Source of the DNA: Apodemus sylvaticus
Lineage: Eukaryota; Chordata; Mammalia; Rodentia; Muridae
Assembly (NCBI RefSeq): GCF_947179515.1
Contig: NC_067483.1
Span: 83,350,291 to 83,414,290, forward strand
Direction: 5' to 3'
DNA length: 64,000 nt
How positions within the stretch are numbered: the stretch's first letter is position 1; every line of letters starts with the position of its first letter. The notes under the pieces are model-generated. The model was given only the letters and a program-made list of their open reading frames with translations. It had not been told where the DNA came from and did not search any database. Both the position numbers and the translations under genes were made by a program. Of the stretch, positions 45,905 through 58,009 are shown one piece after another.

Positions 45905-48500
45905 GCCCTATAACTCCAATTCAAAGAATCTAAAGAATGTCTCCACTGAAGCAAACACATTTATTATATGACAGCCTACTTTTAGGCTGGCAGTATTTGA
46001 AGTTTCAAAGTGCTTCAGAGAAATAGAAAGTATCTGAACTGGTCTTTTAGGAATAGTAAATGCCAATACCTAACTCCTTCTGATATCCTTTCACCATCTA
46101 TGTTATTAAGTAGGAAAAGACGATTTTAGTCAATTTATCTTATTTACTGAGTTCTATTCCTCCATGGTGTTCCCTGTATAATCCTCTATGTTTAAACTAC
46201 ATTTTCAGAAACCTCTATACATATTGTAAAAAGAGGCCTGAATCTGAATCCTGGCCAGTCAGAGTTTGTCAACTATCTCTAAGGTTACCCTGTTCCAGTT
46301 ATACTGTCTCAGTTTGCTTAGGGGCAGATACCTCCAAAAAATCCCTGGGATCATAGCCTCATTTAGAAATCCCTAGCTTCTTTGTGCTTGTCTGTGCTTA
46401 TTACAGTCTCTAGGGCATAAGAAAGGCTTCCAAATAAGGCCAAGTAAAGTTATATCCCTAAAAGCAGAAGGGATAGTAAGTTTAGGAGTTTCCTAAAAAG
46501 ACACAGATATAATTTTCTCAGGAAAAAGACATAAAATGAATCATAATGCAGAAAGCCTCCAAGAAGACACACAGAGACCAAAACCTAAAAGCGAGAGATA
46601 GAATGACGGTGATCGAAGCATTCAGTTTAGCTTTTCTGGAGCTGGGTCAAACAGCTGCAGGCTTCATGACTTTAACCATTTCCAGTGGATGTGGCTGTGC
46701 CAAATGAACTGAAATTGTACCCTTTTAAAGAAACCACAGGTTAGACTATGAAAACACAATTGACATAGACTATATCCTTGGCTGATCCTAGATCCATGTT
46801 CCTAAAGCTTACTCTCTATAAAGTAGCCAAAGCAGGGCTAGGTGAGATTGTGGCAACAGGTTTGTGACCCTGTGGTAGACCAGTTGTCCATCCTTGATCT
46901 TGAGACAGCAATGTTGGATAAAAGTATCAAAACTTTCAAGTAATCAAAATCTAAGAATCTTTGTCAAAAGCTGCTGACAGTGACTGTCAGAAACTATGAA
47001 AGGGACAAATAGGAGTAGGAAAGCTTGCAGCAAACAGAAAATAATGTAATAATGCTGCCCCAGGAATAGGACTAACATTGCCTTAAATCAAACAAGAACA
47101 TCTGGGTCTTAGAGGCTTCTTACTCAGAAGTACATCAGCAAATGTACACAATGGGAATGTATTAAAGAATCCAACAGAAGGAAAAGTCTGAGCATTGACC
47201 ATCAGCCAGCCCAATAAGGTTTGGACATGCAAAATTCTGAAATGTTATAACCATCTTATAGAGTGTGTCTGACTCTAGCATGGTGGGACAGAAACAGAAT
47301 CCAGAACCTTGGGCCCAGCCTGGAAACACCTTCAAAACACATTGCAATCTCAGAAAGACCAGATATCAGGGAAAGAGTCAATGAAGACAGTGCCTGTCGG
47401 ATGCCCAGAAAGGAGATGGCAGATGACATGTTGCCGACTTCAAAGTATGTGTTTGGACTGATAATGAAAGTTGTATTACACTCTTCTTTACATGGTTGGG
47501 AATTACTAAGACGTGGCTGTCATCAATAATTCAGACGAACAAAGGCCTAAGGGCAGTTATATCAAAGGAAACAGTTTGGCAATCAAACATTACCAGAAAG
47601 GTGTGTTGCCATATGCAACAACAAAATAATTTCTCTAATCTCATTAGCAATGCCATTTGTACAGAAAGTTGGCAGCTGCTTAATCAGCTCATAGTATGAT
47701 GTTCAGGGTTGGTAAACCAATTCAGTTCAACAACTGAAAAGTTGGCATCTCTGATGTGTGAGGCCCTGAGTTTAGCACACAGAATAAGCTGACATCTCTG
47801 ATGTCTAAGCGATGCACAGGGTTGGCTGGATGTGTGTAGCAGTCAGTAATAGTAAGTAGAGAGGAAGAAAAGCACACCCAAAGAAGAATGAGGCCAAAGA
47901 GAATTGGAAAAGCAGTGTAAAGAAGATACCACCATTGTTCTGCAGGATTTGATGTAGGGGAGGGAATTCTACCAGATTAGGATGGATCTACAAGCCCTGG
48001 ACCAAGTGTGGGGCTCAGCAGTGAAGTGTGCACCTACATGGCTTTAAGGAGAGAGGTCACAGGCCTTTTCTTCATGCTCTGGGATTGAAATAGCTACAAG
48101 CTGGACCAGCAGATCACTGCTGAAGTGGATATGCGGAGGTGGGGAGATCCGAAGGGATCTTGAAACTATAGCTAAAGTTTCAAAAGACAGTTGGGAAGAT
48201 GCACCCCAAAGGCGACAGAAAGGTCATGAGCAGAGGCTGATGCAGAGGGTGTCTGGTGAGTGGTGGGCTCTTAGTCTGTAGGACCACGAAGGCTAGAGCG
48301 CTGTCTGTGTTCTGAGTCAGAACCTGGCCTTGGACACTAGAATAAATACATAACATGAATGTTTAACAAACATTAAACCTCCACAGGACTCAGGACCCGG
48401 TGGAACCTCTGCGCTTGCTTGTTCAGGAGTATTTGGAGCTACCAGAGTGCTCTGTACCACCAGACTGCTGATATATGGAATACATTCACTTTAATGGCAG
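45905..48500. other. Large Pld5 intron, no gene recognised
   Basis: Around 2.6 kb with no identified exon. Parts may be retroviral internal sequence related to the LTR-like segment on the left, but no gag, pol or env reading frame is visible. Confidence 0.4.
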
Positions 48501-48504
48501 TGTT

Positions 48505-48732
48505 CATTTATTTGAAAAACATTTACTTTATTTTGTGTGTATGTTAGTCTGGATGGATATACATGCGCCATGTGCAGATCTGGTGCCATCAGAGACCAGA
48601 AGAGGGCATCAAATCCTTTGGAACTAGAGTCACAAATTTCTATGAGCTGCTGTGTGGGTGCTGGGAACCCAATCTTGGTCCCCTGAAAGAGCAGCAGGTG
48701 CTCTTAACTGCTGAGTTGTCTCTTCCGGTGGC
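48505..48732 (-). mobile_element. B3-type SINE, antisense
   Basis: agagaccagaagagggcatc, gtgggtgctgggaacccaat and gtgctcttaactgctgagtt. Confidence 0.85.
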
Positions 48733-49060
48733 TCCCAGTGACAGGTTTTAAAGCCAATACTGTTATAAAACCATGGGCTTTAAGGAAGTTATATACCATT
48801 TGTATTGAGGTACAATTCACCTAACCCATGAGACTGCTAAAACTATCAAGAAACAAAAAAGCGCCAGCATCAGAACCTTCTACCCCAGGGCTCTTTATAC
48901 CCCAGACACAATAACCATTCACATGTTTCTATGTTCCCTCAGCTTTATATATGCAAGCACACCATAATGACGGAATGACAGGTGGTAGTGCACATCCTTA
49001 GAACATGGTTTCTTCAGCTTAGCATGAGGCATTGAGTTCGTGCTGTGCACAGTAACTGTT

Positions 49061-49078
49061 TGTTCTCTCTCTCCCTCT

Positions 49079-49126
<48 letters not shown>
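49061..49126. repeat. (CT)n microsatellite
   Basis: CT-rich tract inside the ancient L1 3' end, just before attgctgaatagtatttc. Confidence 0.95.
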
Positions 49127-49130
<4 letters not shown>

Positions 49131-49719
49131 GCTGAATAGTATTTCATTGATGTGGCATTCCACAGTTTATTCTCCAGCTGTGCAGTTTTGTGTTATCACA
49201 ATCAAAGCTGCTACACACATTCTCATACATACTCCGGAGGGTGGGTGGGATGAGGGTATAGCTTCTTGGTTTCAATTACAATGTGGCTGTTGAATCACAC
49301 AGTAAATATGTGCTTAACTTTATACAAAATTAGCAAAGTGTCTTTTTTCATTTTGTAATCCATACATTAAGTTGCTTCATGTCCCGACTGATGTTTGATG
49401 TTTTTAACTTTTTTTTTATTTTATTTTTTCTAATGTGCAGGTCACTGTGATCATAATTTACATTTCTTTGGTGACTGATGGTATGTGTTGTTGTGTTGTG
49501 AGCTCTTTGCCCTCCATGCACGAAGTGGCTGCTCATATATTTTTCACATTTTAAAAACAGATTGTTTCTTTTCTTAATGCATTTTAAGGGAGGGTTTCAT
49601 TCATGTTAAGATTCTCGCATACTCTGAAAATAAACTCTTTATGGGTATATGTTTGTATTTTATATTAAATGCAGTTTACACCAAATACTCTTGCTTTTAA
49701 TCAATTCCAATTTAGTAAT

Positions 49720-49860
49720 TTTTCCTTTATAGATACTGGTTTGTATATATATTCTTTTTTTTAAAATTCCCTATCATCTAGCTATAAATATTTCTATATT
49801 TTCTTCTGGAAGTTTTTATAGTTTTAGTCCTTGTGTTTAGGTCTATAACCCATTTCAGTT
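49720..49860 (+). repeat. Long target duplication of L1, left copy
   Basis: ttttcctttatagatactgg to gtctataacccatttcagtt, about 141 bp. It recurs at 52341-52575 on the other side of the L1. Confidence 0.85.
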
Positions 49861-52340
49861 TTTTTTAATATTTTTATTTTCTATATTCTTTGTTTACATT
49901 CCAAATGATTTCCCCTTTCCCGGATCCCCCCTCCCCATATGTCCCATACACCTTCTTCTCTCCATCCTTTCTCCGATCATGTCCCTTCTTTTTCTCTGTC
50001 CTTATATTCCCCTCCAATGCTAGGTCAATCCTTTCCAGGATCAGGAGCCTCTCCATACTTCTTCATGGGAGTCATTTATTATGCGATTTGTGCCTTGGGT
50101 ATTCAGGGCTTGTGGGCTAATTAATATCCACTTATCAGAGATTGCATTCCATGTGTATTCTTTTGTGATTGGGTTACCTCACTTAGGATGATATTTTCCA
50201 GATCAAACCATTTGCCTAAAAATTTTGTGAATTCATTGTTTCTAATTGCTGAGTAGTATTCCATTGTGTAAATATACCACATTTTCTGTATTCATTCCTC
50301 CTTTGAGGAACATCTGGGTTCTTTCCAGCTGCTGGCTATTATAAATAAGGCTGCTATGAACATAATGGAGCATGAATCCTTATTGCATGCCGGGGAATCC
50401 TTTGGGTATATGCCCAGGAGAGGTATAGCAGGGTCCTCCGGAAGTGTCATGCCCAGTTTTCTGAGGAACCGCCAGACTGATTTCCACAGTGGTTGTACTA
50501 TCTTACAGCCTCACCAGCAGTGGAGGAGTGTTCCTCTTTCTCCACATCCTCGCCAACACCTGCTGTCTCCTGAGTTTTTGACCTTAGCCATTCTGACTGG
50601 TGTGAGGTGAAATCTCAGGGTTGTTTTGATTTGCATTTCCCTAATGACTAATGATGTTGAGCACTTCTTAAGGTGGCTCTCGGCCATCCGAATTTCTTCA
50701 GGTGAAAATTCTTTGTTTAGATCTGTACCCCATTTTTTAATAGGGTTATTTGGTTCCCTGGGGTCTAACTTCTTGAGTTCTTTGTATATGTTGGATATTA
50801 GCCCTCTCTATCAGATGTAGGGTTGGTGAATATCCTTTCCCAATTTGATGGTTGCCATTTTGTCCTTTTAACAGTGTCCTTTGCCTTATAGAAACTTTGT
50901 AATTTTATGAGGTCCCATTTGTCAATTCTTGATCTTAGAGCATAAGCTATTGGTCATCTGTTCAGGAACTTTTCCCCTGTGCCCATGTCCTCAAGGGTCT
51001 TCCCAAGTTTCTTTTCTATTAGTTTCAGTGTGTCTGGTTTTACATGGAGGTCCTTGATCCACTTGGAGTGAAGTTTAGTACATGGAGATAAGAATGGATC
51101 AATTAGCATTCTTCTGCATGCTGACCTCCAATTGAACCAGCACCATTTGTTGAAAAGGCTATCTTTTTTCCACTGGATGTTTTCGGCTCCTTTGTTGAAG
51201 ATCAAGTGACCATAGGTGTGTGGATTCAATTCTGGATCTTCAATTCTATTCCATTTGTCCACTTGTCTGTCACTGTGACAATACCATGCAGTTTTTAGCA
51301 CTATTGCTCTGTAGTATTGCTTGAAGTCAGGGATAGTGATTCTCCCAGAATTTCTTTTGTTGTTGAGAATAGTTTTAGCTATCCTGGGTTTTTTGTTATT
51401 CCAGATGAATTTGAGAATTGCCTTTTCTAACTCTGTGAAGAACTGAGTTGGGATTTTGATGGGGATTGCATTGAATCTGTAGATCACTTTTGGCAAGATG
51501 GCCATTTTCTGCCATCCGATCCATGAGCATGGCAGATTTTTCCATTTTCTGAGGTCTTCTTCGATTTCCTTCTTCAGAGACCTGAAGTTCTTGTTGTATA
51601 TATCTTTCACTTGTTTGGTTAGAGTCACACCAAGATACTTTATATTGTTTGTGGCTATTGTGAAGGGTGTCATTTCCCTAACTTCTTTCTCAGCCTGCTT
51701 ATCCTTTGAGTATAGGAAGGCAACTGATTTGCTTGAGTTGATTTTATAACCAGCCACTTTGCTGAAGTTGTTTATCAGCTGTAGGAGTTCTCTGGTGGAG
51801 GTTTTTGGGTCACTTAGGTAGACTATCATGTCATCTGCAAATAGTGATAATTTGACTTCTTCCTTTCCAATTTGTATCCTGTTGACCTCCTTATGTTGTC
51901 TAATTGCTCTAGCTAGAACTTCAAGTACTATATTGAAAAGATATGGGGAGAGAGGACAGCCTTGTCTAGTCCCTGATTTTAGTGGGATTGCTTTAAGTTT
52001 CTCTCCATTTATTTTGATGTTGGCTACAGGTTTGCTGTATATTGCTTTAACGATGTTTAGGTATGGGCCTTGAATTCCTGTTCTTTCCAAGACTTTTAGC
52101 ATGAAAGGATGCTGAATTTTGTCAAATGCTTTTTCTGCATCTAATGAGATGATCATATGGTTTTTTTTCTTTGAGTTTGTTTATGTAGTGGATAGCATTG
52201 ATGGATTTCCTTATATTGAACCATCCCTGCATCCCGGGGAAGCCTACTTGATCATGGTGGATGATTGTTTTGATGTGTTCTTGGATTTGGTTGGTGAAAA
52301 TTTTATTAAGTATTTTTGCATCAATATTCATAAGAGAAAA
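49861..52340 (-). mobile_element. 5'-truncated L1, antisense, with broken ORF2
   Basis: Starts with a short T tail and the L1 3' UTR. ORF2 (reverse transcriptase) is readable from 52331 to 50954 on the minus strand. The frame is broken at a homopolymer near 52159-52166. After it a 400-residue open stretch starts MIISLDAEKAFDKIQHPF, carries the catalytic FADD (residues 106-109), lacks three residues after CSWIG compared with typical mouse L1, and stops after GEKFLNR where intact L1s continue. The element is 5' truncated inside the RT domain and cannot move on its own. Confidence 0.95.
50954..52156 (-). pseudogene. L1 ORF2 reverse-transcriptase fragment (400 codons)
   Basis: RT fingers/palm with SGTRQGCPLSPYLFN and FADDMIVYL, thumb region, and start of the C-terminal domain. 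The endonuclease domain and the cysteine-rich C-terminus are missing. A separate open stretch at 52122-52331 (frame shifted, NKIFTNQIQEHIKTIIHHD) is its upstream continuation. A remnant, not a host gene. Confidence 0.95.
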
Positions 52341-52398
52341 TTTTCCTTTATAGATACTGGTTTGTATATATATATATATATATATATTTTAAAGTCCC

Positions 52399-52446
<48 letters not shown>

Positions 52447-52575
52447 AAAATATATATATATATATATATATTTTAAAGTCCCTATCATCTAATCTAGCTA
52501 TAAATATTTCTATATTTTCTTCTGGAATTTTTTATAGTTTTAGTCCTTGTGTTTAGGTCTATAACCCATTTTAGT
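52341..52575 (+). repeat. Long target duplication of L1, right copy, with AT expansion
   Basis: Matches 49720-49860 but is longer because an AT tract expanded to about 100 bp (52365-52470) and the segment ttttaaagtccctat now occurs twice. After agttg the ancient L1 sequence continues. Confidence 0.85.
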
Positions 52576-52654
52576 TGTTTTTTTTTTTTTTTTTTTTTAT
52601 GAGGGTATGAAGTCTGAATCTATCCTAAGTTTGTTTATGGACGTCCAGTTAAAA

Positions 52655-52858
52655 ATATTTTTAGAAATTCTATGTTTGTGCGTGTTTGGCAGTGCAGGGT
52701 AATTAGGGGTTATGCATATTGTTGCAGTGTCTGTGGAGGCCAGAAGAGGGTGATGAGTCCCAGGGATTGCAATCCACCTGATGTGGGTGCTAGCAACCAA
52801 ACTCTGGCCATGACAGAGCAGCAAGAGCTTGTCACCACCAAGCCACCTCTCCAGCTTA
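52655..52858 (-). mobile_element. B3-type SINE, antisense
   Basis: tggaggccagaagagggtga, gatgtgggtgctagcaacca and caccaagccacctctccagc. Confidence 0.85.
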
Positions 52859-52961
52859 CAGACACCCAGGTTCTACACCCACAAATAACACCCGGTTAGT
52901 TATTGATTGTTAGTTGCTTTATGCTTTTGTTAAAAGGAAATTTGCCATACCTCTGTAGGCC

Positions 52962-53145
52962 TTTTTTTGGGGGGGGGGGTTGTTTGTTTGTTTGTTTGTT
53001 TTTGTTTTTTTGAGACAGGGTTTCTCTGTGTAGTCCTGGCTGTCCAAGAACTCACTCTGTAAACCAGGCTGGCCTCAAATTCAGAAATCTGCCTGCCTCA
53101 GCCTCCCAAATGCTGGGATTAAAGGTGTGCACCACCACTGCCTGG
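52962..53145 (-). mobile_element. B1 SINE, antisense, with 12-bp target duplication
   Basis: T/G run and (GTTT)n tail, then a full reversed B1 ending accaccactgcctgg. Flanked by cctctgtaggcc at 52950-52961 and 53146-53157, exact. Confidence 0.96.
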
Positions 53146-53509
53146 CCTCTGTAGGCCCACTTTTGAACTCTCTATTCTGTCTTATTCATTAGCATGCCCA
53201 TTGTGTTTTTAGAATGACACTGTATGAGCGTGCTAACTGAATGTAGAACAGAATATCAAGTCCTATAAGCCGTCTGCCATTGCTCTGTCTCAAAACTGTT
53301 TCATCTATTCTCATTTTCTGGTCTTTCTAAATACATTTGAAAATACAGCTGTCTGTTTCCATGACAGTCGTGATTAGATTTAGATTTGAATTTTATTGAA
53401 ACTGAAGATTAGACTGAGGACAAGTGATGTTAGAGTAACATTGCAACTACAAACCCTGAAGCCTGTTACTCTATTTAATGTACTTCTTTTTTTAGTATGT
53501 ACTGGATAT

Positions 53510-53587
53510 ATACATGTATGTTTGCATGATCACCTATGTATAGGTATGTGTATTTATGAATGTATGTATATATATGAGTGTGTGTAT

Positions 53588-53655
<68 letters not shown>
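53510..53655. repeat. TATG/GT microsatellite
   Basis: Irregular tgtatg units leading into a long GT tract. Confidence 0.95.
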
Positions 53656-53661
<6 letters not shown>

Positions 53662-53704
53662 ACCCAACATTGATGTCAAAGGTCTTCCTCAATCATTCTT
53701 CTAC

Positions 53705-53925
53705 CTTATTTTCTGAGGCAGGGTCTCTTACTTAAACCCAGAGCTGCTGATATGCTTAATATCACTAAATAGCTTGCTCTGGGGATCCCTTGTTTCTTTC
53801 TTCTAAGGTGAAAATCACAGGTAGGCATTTGACCCACCCTGCATTACATGGGTTCTGGAGATCCAATTCCAGTTTTCTTGATTAAATGGCTAGTATTTCA
53901 ACTACTGAGCAATCTCTCCAACCTC
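53705..53925 (-). mobile_element. Diverged tRNA-derived SINE-like repeat, antisense
   Basis: ttctgaggcagggtctctta and acatgggttctggagatcca, with a closing aactactgagcaatctctcc; the pattern of reversed rodent SINEs, strongly diverged. Confidence 0.5.
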
Positions 53926-53929
53926 TCCA

Positions 53930-54152
53930 CTAAAAAAGATTATTTAATTTTATGTGTATGAGATTTCTGAGTGTATGTATGTTGTTGTACCATTTGTGTG
54001 TCTGGCACCTATACAGGTCAGAAGAGAGTGCCAAATCCCTTGGAACTGGAGTTATAGATGGTTATAAGCCACCATGTGGGTGCTGAGAATTGAACGCAGG
54101 TCCTCTGCAAGAGTAATCAGTGTTTTCGACTGCTAAGCCATCTTTCTAGCAC
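53930..54152 (-). mobile_element. B3-type SINE, antisense
   Basis: caggtcagaagagagtgcca, gccaccatgtgggtgctgag and ctgctaagccatctttctag. Confidence 0.88.
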
Positions 54153-54317
54153 CACCCCTTTATTTAAAGGTACATCTAAACTTTATTTGATTGAGGCTTT
54201 TTCACTCTTAGCATCTTTTCATAAGATTTGTTCTTAAATATTTTATAGTTTTGCTGCTATTGTAAATGACACTATTTTAATTTTAATTGTTTTTGCTATC
54301 ATATAGAAGAGCACTGA

Positions 54318-54502
54318 TCTTTTTTTAACAAAGATTTATTTGTCATATGTATGTGAATATGCTGTCACTGTCTTCAGGCACACCAGAAGAGGGCATTCAT
54401 CCCATTACAGATGGTTATGAATCACCATGTGGTTGCTGGAAATTGAATTCAGGACCCCTGGATGAGCAGTCAGTGCTCTTAGCCTCTGAGCCATCTCTCC
54501 AG
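54318..54502 (-). mobile_element. B2 SINE, antisense
   Basis: caccagaagagggcattcat, caccatgtggttgctggaaa and ctctgagccatctctccag. Confidence 0.93.
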
Positions 54503-54509
54503 TGAACAC

Positions 54510-55190
54510 TGATATCTTTATACAGAGACACTGAATATAAAAATGTACATACCCACAGAGCTCTACAACCTACTACAGAAATATCTGCATCCCTATGTGT
54601 ATTACTGTCTATTCACATAGCAAAGAAATGAAACCAGCCTTAATTGTCTAATGACAGATAAATGGATAATGAAAATTTGATCCATGACCATAGCAACTAT
54701 TATAAAGGAAACTATTTAACTGGGGTTGGCTTATAGGTTTATAGATTTGGTCCATATAGTATGATAGGAAGCATCGTGGTATGCAGGCTAGACATAGTGC
54801 TGAAGAAAGAGCTGAGAGTTATACATTTAGATTGGCAGGCAGCTGGAAGAGAAAGAGACACTGGCCCTGGCTTGAGTATTTAAAACCTCAAAGCCCATCC
54901 CCTAGCGACACATTTCCTCCAACAAAGCTACACTTCTTCCAACAAGACCACATGCCTCAATCCTTTAAAATAATGCCTATGAGGGCCATTTTCATTCAAA
55001 TCACCACATAGCACATCTGTAAAATATAAAATGAAATACTATTCAGTTTTAAAGAAATGTGAAACCATAAAATTTGCATGGACTTAGACATACAACATTA
55101 AGCAAGATCATATAACCTCAGAAAGAAAGAAACCACATGTTTTTCACATGCAGATTGTAGCCATATACATACATATGTGTATATATGCGT
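54510..55190 (+). mobile_element. Old L1 3' end, sense, split by a MaLR LTR
   Basis: 54580-54715 (aatgacagataaatggataatg) and 55010-55190 (aatactattcagttttaaag, atttgcatggacttagacat, cagattgtagccatatacat) are consecutive parts of the L1 ORF2 3' end in sense orientation. The block 54716-55008 interrupts them. Confidence 0.7.
54716..55008 (-). mobile_element. MaLR-type LTR, antisense, inside L1
   Basis: cctcaaagcccatcccctag, catttcctccaacaaagc and a terminal ttcattcaaatcaccacat are the mirror of the family at 474-838. Confidence 0.7.
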
Positions 55191-55265
55191 GTGTGTGTGT
55201 GTGTGTGTGTATGTGTATATATATATGTACATGAGTACACACACACACACATACACACACAAATA
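55185..55265. repeat. GT, TA and CA microsatellite cluster
   Basis: (GT)n, then tatatatat, then (CA)n; self-complementary alternating purine-pyrimidine DNA. Confidence 0.9.
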
Positions 55266-55997
55266 TACACATGGGTACAGTGACCTAAAAAAGGGAGAAC
55301 AAGAAAAAGTCATTATTAAGTGATGAGGATGAAATTCAGACAATGGGCATGTGGTTATGAGAGAGGACATAAAGCTGATTGTTTTTCTTGTTCTGTCATT
55401 GATCTTTTGGGTTCTGTGTAGTGGATAAATATATACAAATATAATTGACAGTAAAGACTAAATATCAAAGGTGAATTTTCATGACTTCAGAATGTCTGTT
55501 CTAATGAACTAGAAGTCCATTGAGATGTATAAACTTCGGATCTGGTGGATCTCACTGCATAACGTTCTTTATTTGAAAGTTATTTCCAATAAAGTTTTAA
55601 AAATATGTTTCTCTTTATAGAAACACTAAATCTATATGTTGCCTTTCTATTATAGAAATTCTAAACTTACACGTAGCAACTATTTTGTAGCTTCTTCTCG
55701 ATCTTTTACATAGAGATACATCTATTTTGTATTGGATTTTAGATCATCTTTCTAACCCAAGAGCTTTTGGTTTCCTTTTCTTGCCTCGCTGGACTGGGTT
55801 TGGTAGGAATGGTAAGAATAGACTTCTTTGTCTGATTGTTGACCTCAGTGGGGAAGGGACTTGTCTTTCATCATTAAACATGATGCTTCCTGTGGGTTTT
55901 TGGTAGATAGTCCTTTTGGTAGATCAACACACTGGCCTTTTAGTTCTACTTTCTAAGAGTATTGTGAATGGCTACTGAATGCTGTCCAAGTTCTTGG

Positions 55998-56180
55998 CTG
56001 GGGCTATTGAGGTGACTCAGTGGGTAAGGACACTTGCCAGCAAACTCACTGAGCAGAGTTCAATCTCTAAAATCTATGTAAAGATAGGAAGAGAGGACCG
56101 ACCCTACATAGTTGTCTTCTGACTTCCATACACACACTATGTCATGCACATCACATACATCATGGACATATTCGCACAGT
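55998..56180 (+). mobile_element. tRNA-derived rodent SINE (B3/B4-like), sense
   Basis: ggggctattgaggtgactca resembles the SINE head, followed by gttgtcttctgacttccata and an ACACAT-rich tail. It interrupts the ancient L1. Confidence 0.65.
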
Positions 56181-57218
56181 AATAGAAATCTCCTTAAAAG
56201 GTATTATCTGTACCCCTTTTGATGATAATTTTATAATGCTTTTTTAAGCTTTCGGATGTATTATTCTGATCAGATTGTAAATCTAAAGTGGCTTTGTATT
56301 TTTGGGATTAATGCTACTTGATCACAGTGTATATCTTTTAATATATTGTTGCATTTGATCTACTTTGGGGTTGTTGGGGCCTTCACATCTGTGTTGATAA
56401 CTGGTCTTCCTGATAATTGGTCTTCCTGATCAGATATCTGTCTAATGCTGGTATCTGGGAGGTGCTGGCATCATGAAAAAGGCTGGCAAGTTCTTTCTTC
56501 TTTCATGCTGTGGAAGAGTTTATGCAAAATCGCTTCTGTTTCATCCTTAAATATTTAATAGAATATTCAGGTGAAGCCATCTGGGGCTGGCATTTTTGTG
56601 ACATGAATTATTTATCACCTTTTCAATTTCTTTAGAAGACAAAGTAATGGTATTCTGGTCATTTTTTTTTTTTTCTTAATTGGACTTTGATAGCTGGTGA
56701 CTTTCAAGACACTCTACTTCATCTAAATTGTTAAAAACATTGTCATAGATATGTTAATGGTCTTCTTCCTGTTTCCCTAATCTCTCTTTATCCCCACCAG
56801 GTTGAGAAGGCTATGAATGGACACTTTCCTTTGCATTGCTAATGCCCCCATGGTCTCATTTCCTGGACACCTGATTCCCTGTGTCTGACAGTTTGGAGAG
56901 CCTTTTAGTTATTTAGACTTTTTTTCTGTCTCATTTTTTCCCTCTTCCCTTTTTGATAATTCAACTAAAGGTGCAGCCTTTGACCTGGTTCCGCTTTTGG
57001 ACTCTGACCCCCTTAGCTTTTAGAATTTTTTTCCTTTGTCCCTTAAGCTTGAGTAGTTTCTGCCGACCAGCAGTCTAGTTCTCTGATTCTTTTCTCACTT
57101 ATGTCCAGGAGCCTGATAAGCCTAGTTGACAGACTTGTTTGTTGTCTGTCTGCTTTTGGGATCTAGCACTTTCACTTAAAATTTATACATAATTCACTTC
57201 TCTAACTAAGTGGTCTAT

Positions 57219-57745
57219 TGTAAGACCCAAAAAAACCGAGGGCGCCCCAGTGCCCCACGCCTCAGAAGGTGACACCCATATCACTCTCGAGAACTCTCAT
57301 CGAGGTCTTGATGCAATTAGCAAGAGGATTTTTATTCCAGAGCTCTGGGGTCCACAGCCGTGCACTGCACAGGAGTAGAGGACTGGGGGACCCTGAGCAA
57401 CTGAAGTCAGGGGTATTTAAAGGGAAAAAATCACAAGGCAAGGGGTATAGGACAAATCATGCATAGGACGGGACGGGAAGTATAGAATGAGCAAGTCAGG
57501 CAATAGTTTATGCCTTAAGGAAGGTTAAAGATTATCTGGAGCAAACATCCCTGGGGCATTGTAGAGTTAAACATTGGGCCAGTCATCAGATGTGTCAAGA
57601 ATGTTGTGAGCTAGTTCCTGGGATAGAGTGGGTTATCTCTTGAAGCCAAAGGTCTCAAGCTGGGGGCAGAAAGGCAAGTTACTCAGTGACTCAGTGCTAA
57701 GCTAATTGCTGGGGTCTAAAAATGTTGAGTTGGGATCTCTCACCA
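57219..57745 (-). mobile_element. Solo LTR, gammaretrovirus (ERV1) type, copy 1
   Basis: On the minus strand the LTR ends in a U5 with cctcttgctaattgcat and a final ...gggtcttaca, as in murine leukaemia-type LTRs. AATAAA (plus TTTATT at 57331-57336) marks R, and a tttaaatac TATA-like box lies at about 57412-57420. Flanked by tctat at 57214-57218 and 57746-57750. No internal viral genes adjoin it, so it is a solo LTR left by recombination. Confidence 0.85.
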
Positions 57746-57808
57746 TCTATCCCAACATGGAGTTACTTCTTCTAATAACCTTATTAATATATTGGCCATA
57801 GTTATTTT

Positions 57809-57990
57809 TTTTAAAGATTTATTTATTTATTATATGTAAGTACACTGAAGCTGTCTTCAGACACTCCAGAAGAGGGTGTCAGATCTCATTAAGGATGGTT
57901 GTGAGCCACCATGTGGTTGCTGGGATTTAAACTCAGGACCTTCAGAAGAGCAGCCAGTGCTCTTAACTGCTAAGCCATCTGACGAGCCCC
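57809..57990 (-). mobile_element. B2 SINE, antisense, with 16-bp target duplication
   Basis: atttatttattatatgtaag tail and a full reversed B2. Flanked by tggccatagttatttt (57793-57808) and tggccatagtaatttt (57991-58006), one mismatch. Confidence 0.95.
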
Positions 57991-58009
57991 TGGCCATAGT
58001 AATTTTAAT

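Larger units (their letters stand above)
48770..56790 (-). mobile_element. Ancient L1 (L1M-type) remnant, antisense, broken up by later insertions
   Basis: Colinear antisense L1 pieces run from the 3' end of ORF2 (48770-49860, with gctgaatagtatttcattga) through 52576-52650 (tatggacgtccagtt), 53160-53505, 54150-54315 (gctgctattgtaaatgacac) and 55500-55995 (ttaaacatgatgcttcctgt) to 56185-56790 (gaagccatctggggctgg). The order is that of a single ORF2 read backwards. Intervening blocks are younger SINEs, L1s, an LTR and microsatellites. Confidence 0.75.
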
